From Nitrospiraceae bacterium (GTDB lineage Bacteria > Nitrospirota > UBA9217), in the NCBI GenBank assembly GCA_003454665.1, contig DMKB01000255.1:1-7446 (forward strand): DNA of 7,446 nt, in the 5' to 3' direction. How positions within the stretch are numbered: position 1 is the first letter of the stretch; each line of letters begins with the position of its first letter. The notes beneath the pieces are model-generated. The model saw nothing but the letters and a program-made list of their open reading frames with translations. It had not been told where the DNA came from and ran no database searches. Both the position numbers and the translations under genes were made by a program. Positions 4,966 through 7,446 of the stretch are shown here, in pieces.

Positions 4966-5394
4966 TCATTTTTTTTTTGATCTCAGCTTCTTCGTTCCCA
5001 TCGACGATGTACAGGCCGGGCACCTTCCGTATACGGTAACGTGGCTGCCCGTCACCTGAAATCCCTGTTTCTCGCCGGCCCTCAGGTTGATCGGAAAACT
5101 CCGGTGAATGTCCACCACCCGCTTGCACCCGGTGCAAATCAGGTGATGATGCGGCTCTGCGTGGAAATCGAAGCGCTTCCTGCCCGGCTCAATCGCCAGT
5201 TCCAGCAGCCGGCCGCGCAGCCGCAACGCCTCGAGGGCGCTGTACACCGTCGCCACGGACATCGTGGGAAAGTTCTTTGAAACGGCCCGGTAAATCTCTT
5301 CCGCCGACGGATGATCCGTGCGCCCCTCCAGGTAGCCAAGGATGGCAAGCCTCTGGGGGGTGAGTTTGAAACCTATGTCCCGGTATTTTTCCAT
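4966..5394 (-). CDS. perR: PerR-type Fur-family peroxide-responsive repressor
   Basis: A 142-residue winged-helix repressor. The DNA-binding domain (about 1-75) contains LTPQRLAIL, HPSAEEIY and the recognition region TMSVATVYSALEAL. All five regulatory-metal ligands of Bacillus PerR are found at a constant offset of -9: H28, D76, H82, H84 and D95 (PerR H37, D85, H91, H93, D104). Aspartate rather than glutamate at the last site favours PerR over Fur. The structural zinc site is C87-x2-C90 and C125-x2-C128. The protein would use Fe2+-dependent histidine oxidation to sense H2O2 and release promoters of genes like rbr. There is no obvious Shine-Dalgarno before ATG 5394. The C-terminus ends in KKK encoded by a run of ten A. 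Confidence 0.87.
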   Translation of the reverse strand: MEKYRDIGFKLTPQRLAILGYLEGRTDHPSAEEIYRAVSKNFPTMSVATVYSALEALRLRGRLLELAIEPGRKRFDFHAEPHHHLICTGCKRVVDIHRSFPINLRAGEKQGFQVTGSHVTVYGRCPACTSSMGTKKLRSKKK

Positions 5395-5406
5395 TGCGCT
5401 AGTTTA

Positions 5407-5421
5407 AAATAATTACTATTT
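5407..5421 (-). promoter_or_regulatory. candidate PerR/Fur box overlapping the perR start site
   Basis: The 15-bp sequence AAATAATTACTATTT has 7-1-7 dyad symmetry, with 6 of 7 pairs complementary, and agrees with the PerR box TTATAATnATTATAA at 9 of 14 positions. It lies 13-27 nt upstream of the perR start codon and covers the predicted transcription start near 5420, which would give autorepression. Confidence 0.5.
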
Positions 5422-5426
5422 AACAT

Positions 5427-5455
5427 ATATTACTAACAAAACTTATTCCTGTCAA
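5427..5455 (-). promoter_or_regulatory. perR promoter
   Basis: On the minus strand a perfect -35 TTGACA (5455-5450) is followed after 17 nt by TAATAT (5432-5427, 4 of 6 matches to the -10 consensus). The start would be near 5420, leaving a leader of about 25 nt. Confidence 0.6.
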
Positions 5456-5493
5456 GCATTTTCTCCCCCGCCCGCGCCATTCCACGAAAGAAA

Positions 5494-5522
5494 TTGAAAT
5501 ATCACGGTTTTTCTGTTATCTT
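5494..5522 (+). promoter_or_regulatory. glgP promoter
   Basis: TTGAAA (5494-5499) and TATCTT (5517-5522) are separated by 17 nt. Transcription would begin near 5529, about 35 nt before ATG 5564. It is divergent from, and does not overlap, the perR promoter. Confidence 0.55.
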
Positions 5523-5563
5523 AGCCTTAGCGGTATTGTTCTCGCCGCAGGGTAAGGAGAGAT

Positions 5564-7282
5564 ATGGACACCCTTGACGAATTCACTGCAGAACCAATGA
5601 TCGCATATTTTTCCATGGAAATCGGCGTCAAAAGCGACATCCCCACCTACAGCGGCGGCCTGGGCGTTCTTGCCGGCGACACCATCAAGTCAGCAGCTGA
5701 TCTCAAATTGCCCTTCGTGGCAGTGACGCTCATCAGCCGCAAAGGCTACTTTACCCAGGAAATCGACAAAGACGGCCGACAGACGGAACAACCTGCTGTC
5801 TGGGATCCCGCGAAAGATATGAGGCTTCTGCCGGAGCAGGTCCTGGTGGAGATCGAGGGGCGCGCTGTCCACATCCGGGCATGGCTCTATCTCGTTACCA
5901 GCCCCACGGGCGGGTCTGTGCCGATTCTCTTTCTGGACACGGATACTCCCGATAATGCTCCTGAGGACAGGGGGATTACCGACTCGCTCTACGGGGGAGA
6001 CACCACCTACCGGATAAAACAGGAGCTTGTCCTCGGCATGGGCGGCGTGCGCATGCTCCAAGCCCTTGGTTTTCATATCAAGAAATACCACATGAACGAA
6101 GGTCACGCCGGCTTCCTCGTCATCGAGCTGCTCCTCCGGTTCAAGCGTGATATCGAGAGTGTCTGGGATGAGCGTTCCGTCTGGGATGTCCCCCGGGTAC
6201 GGGACCTCTGCGTCTTCACCACCCATACGCCGGTAGACGCGGGGCATGATAAATTCCCCTATGATCTCGTCAGGAAGCTCTGTGGGAAGCTGATCCCCTT
6301 TGACGTGTTGAAAGACCTGGCAGGCAAGGACAGCCTCAACATGACGCTCCTGGCCCTCAACCTGAGCAAATACGTGAATGGCGTGGCAAAGAAGCACGGC
6401 GAGGTGTCGCAGCACATGTTCCCCGGGTATACCATTCATGCCATAACGAACGGCGTGCACTCCTTCACGTGGACCTGTCCGGAAATAGCGCGTCTCTTCG
6501 ATATCTATATCCCGGGGTGGGCGAACGAGCCGGAGCTCTTCGTCCGGTGCGGCAACATCCCGGAACAAGAGCTTTGGGACGCCCATCAGAAGGCAAAGAA
6601 GAAACTGCTTGATCATGTAAAGAAAACATTGGGTATCGCCATGGATCCGGATGTACTCACCCTCGGCTTTGCCCGGCGAGCCACGGCATATAAGCGGATG
6701 GACCTCCTGTTTCATGATGTAGAAAGGCTCATGCAGATTGCGGAGCAGGGCAGGATCCAGCTCATCTATGCGGGAAAAGCCCACCCCAAGGATGAACCCG
6801 GCAAAAAGCTGATCCAGGGCATCCACGGATACCGCGACCGGCTCAAGGACAAAATCGCCATTGCCTACCTCCCGGGTTATAACATGGACCTGGGCCTCAA
6901 ACTCGTCTCGGGTGTCGACGTATGGCTGAATACGCCCCTCAGACCCCTCGAAGCATCGGGCACGAGCGGTATGAAGGCGGCCCACAACGGCGTCGTGAAC
7001 TTCAGCGTCCTCGACGGCTGGTGGATCGAAGGCCACATCGAGGGCTTTACGGGCTGGTCTATCGGGAAGCAGTCACCCGAAGTCGCGACGCCCGAGGCCG
7101 GTGATGCCGAGGACGCGAAAGACCTCTATACCAAACTCGAGAACCTTATCATCCCCAAATACTATGATAGCGACAAGCGCGGCTGGAGCCGAATGATGAA
7201 AAGCGCAATCAGCAAGAACGCCTACTACTTCAACAGTCACCGCATGATGCGGCGGTATGTGACGGAAGCATACATACGATGA
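5564..7282 (+). CDS. glgP: alpha-glucan phosphorylase (GT35, short form)
   Basis: A 572-residue pyridoxal-phosphate enzyme that splits alpha-1,4-glucan with phosphate to give glucose 1-phosphate, in glycogen or maltodextrin breakdown. The N-terminus begins MIAYFSMEIG and YSGGLGVLAGD (29-39), typical of the short alpha-glucan phosphorylase subfamily (TIGR02094). Other conserved stretches are MNEGHAG (177-183), FTTHTPV (218-224), TNGVH (295-299) and ARRATAYKR (370-378). The cofactor lysine is K471 in EASGTSGMKAAHNG. It lacks the N-terminal extension found in the roughly 850-residue forms, but the catalytic fold appears complete. AAGGAGA lies just upstream of ATG 5564. It is transcribed alone, away from perR, and followed by a heptad repeat element 2 nt after the stop. 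Confidence 0.93.
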   Translation: MDTLDEFTAEPMIAYFSMEIGVKSDIPTYSGGLGVLAGDTIKSAADLKLPFVAVTLISRKGYFTQEIDKDGRQTEQPAVWDPAKDMRLLPEQVLVEIEGRAVHIRAWLYLVTSPTGGSVPILFLDTDTPDNAPEDRGITDSLYGGDTTYRIKQELVLGMGGVRMLQALGFHIKKYHMNEGHAGFLVIELLLRFKRDIESVWDERSVWDVPRVRDLCVFTTHTPVDAGHDKFPYDLVRKLCGKLIPFDVLKDLAGKDSLNMTLLALNLSKYVNGVAKKHGEVSQHMFPGYTIHAITNGVHSFTWTCPEIARLFDIYIPGWANEPELFVRCGNIPEQELWDAHQKAKKKLLDHVKKTLGIAMDPDVLTLGFARRATAYKRMDLLFHDVERLMQIAEQGRIQLIYAGKAHPKDEPGKKLIQGIHGYRDRLKDKIAIAYLPGYNMDLGLKLVSGVDVWLNTPLRPLEASGTSGMKAAHNGVVNFSVLDGWWIEGHIEGFTGWSIGKQSPEVATPEAGDAEDAKDLYTKLENLIIPKYYDSDKRGWSRMMKSAISKNAYYFNSHRMMRRYVTEAYIR

Positions 7283-7284
7283 GA

Positions 7285-7354
7285 CAAGCTCCAAATATCA
7301 AATTGCAAATCCCAAATAAGGTGAGGCGCCAATATCCAAATAATAAACTCCAAA
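7285..7354 (+). repeat. CAAA-core heptad array, left arm (element 3)
   Basis: CAAG/CAAA units start at 7285, 7292, 7299, 7306 and 7313 (exact 7-nt period), resume at 7330 and 7337, and occur again in phase at 7351. The array begins 2 nt after the glgP stop codon. Confidence 0.75.
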
Positions 7355-7385
7355 TAACTGCCAGGCAACAATGATCATATCATTT

Positions 7386-7446
7386 GGAATGTGGAGACGG
7401 GAACTGGGAATTTATTTGCGATTTGTTTTTTGGGCTTTGTTATTTG
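7386..7446 (+). repeat. TTTG-core heptad array, right arm (element 3), cut by the window end
   Basis: G residues of TTG/TGG units fall at 7386, 7393, 7400 and 7407, then after an 11-nt step at 7418, 7425, 7432, 7439 and 7446. The seam GGAATTTATTTG (7407-7418) equals 2282-2293. The array may continue past the window. Confidence 0.72.

Noticed and set aside
5690..7036. Antisense open frame of 448 codons inside glgP
   Set aside because: It lies opposite a clearly conserved phosphorylase, has no recognisable domain or ribosome site, and is explained by codon bias of the real gene.

Overview
The window carries ten protein genes plus a dense set of intergenic repeats. The gene set points to an anaerobic or microaerophilic bacterium: rubrerythrin, desulforedoxin, a short bacterioferritin-like protein, a PerR-type repressor, an Isf-like iron-sulfur flavoprotein and a short alpha-glucan phosphorylase. 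Coding DNA is moderately GC-rich, while several intergenic arrays are AT-rich. A Desulfobacterota (Deltaproteobacteria) or Nitrospirota-type organism is plausible, but this is inference from gene content and the window does not settle it.

Layout. Positions 1-659 (+) hold the 3' end of a DUF401-type membrane protein. Positions 839-1450 (+) encode a YkgJ-type cysteine-cluster protein with a good sigma70-like promoter. Positions 1579-2133 (+) encode a NUDIX hydrolase of the ADP-ribose pyrophosphatase type. Positions 2287-2898 (-) encode an FMN protein with a compact Cys motif. A three-gene cluster on the minus strand follows: bacterioferritin-like protein (4222-3806), a 46-residue desulforedoxin (3786-3646) and rubrerythrin (3616-3122). 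Next, also on the minus strand, are PerR (5394-4966) and a zinc-ribbon-like protein of unknown function (4932-4483). Divergent from perR, 5564-7282 (+) encodes alpha-glucan phosphorylase.

How the genes fit together. The minus-strand block from 5394 down to 3122 reads as an oxidative-stress and iron module. PerR would sense peroxide, rubrerythrin would reduce peroxide, desulforedoxin would pass electrons, and the ferritin-like protein would oxidise or store Fe2+. A 7-1-7 PerR/Fur-like box overlaps the predicted perR start point, so autoregulation is likely. The glycogen gene is on a separate divergent promoter and probably unrelated.

The most unusual signal is between the genes. Several gaps contain degenerate arrays with a strict 7-nt period. 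One family has a CTG core (664-768; reverse orientation at 4329-4398; a trace at 3097-3130). A second has a CAAA core and occurs as facing inverted arms (1463-1564, 2138-2320, 7285-7446), with a recurrent 11-nt step inside the arms. The two families differ in sequence but share the heptad period. One of these elements supplies the last codons of the flavoprotein gene, and another abuts the NUDIX start. A separate 13-bp perfect inverted repeat frames 2966-3095. No tRNA, rRNA, CRISPR array or transposase was found.
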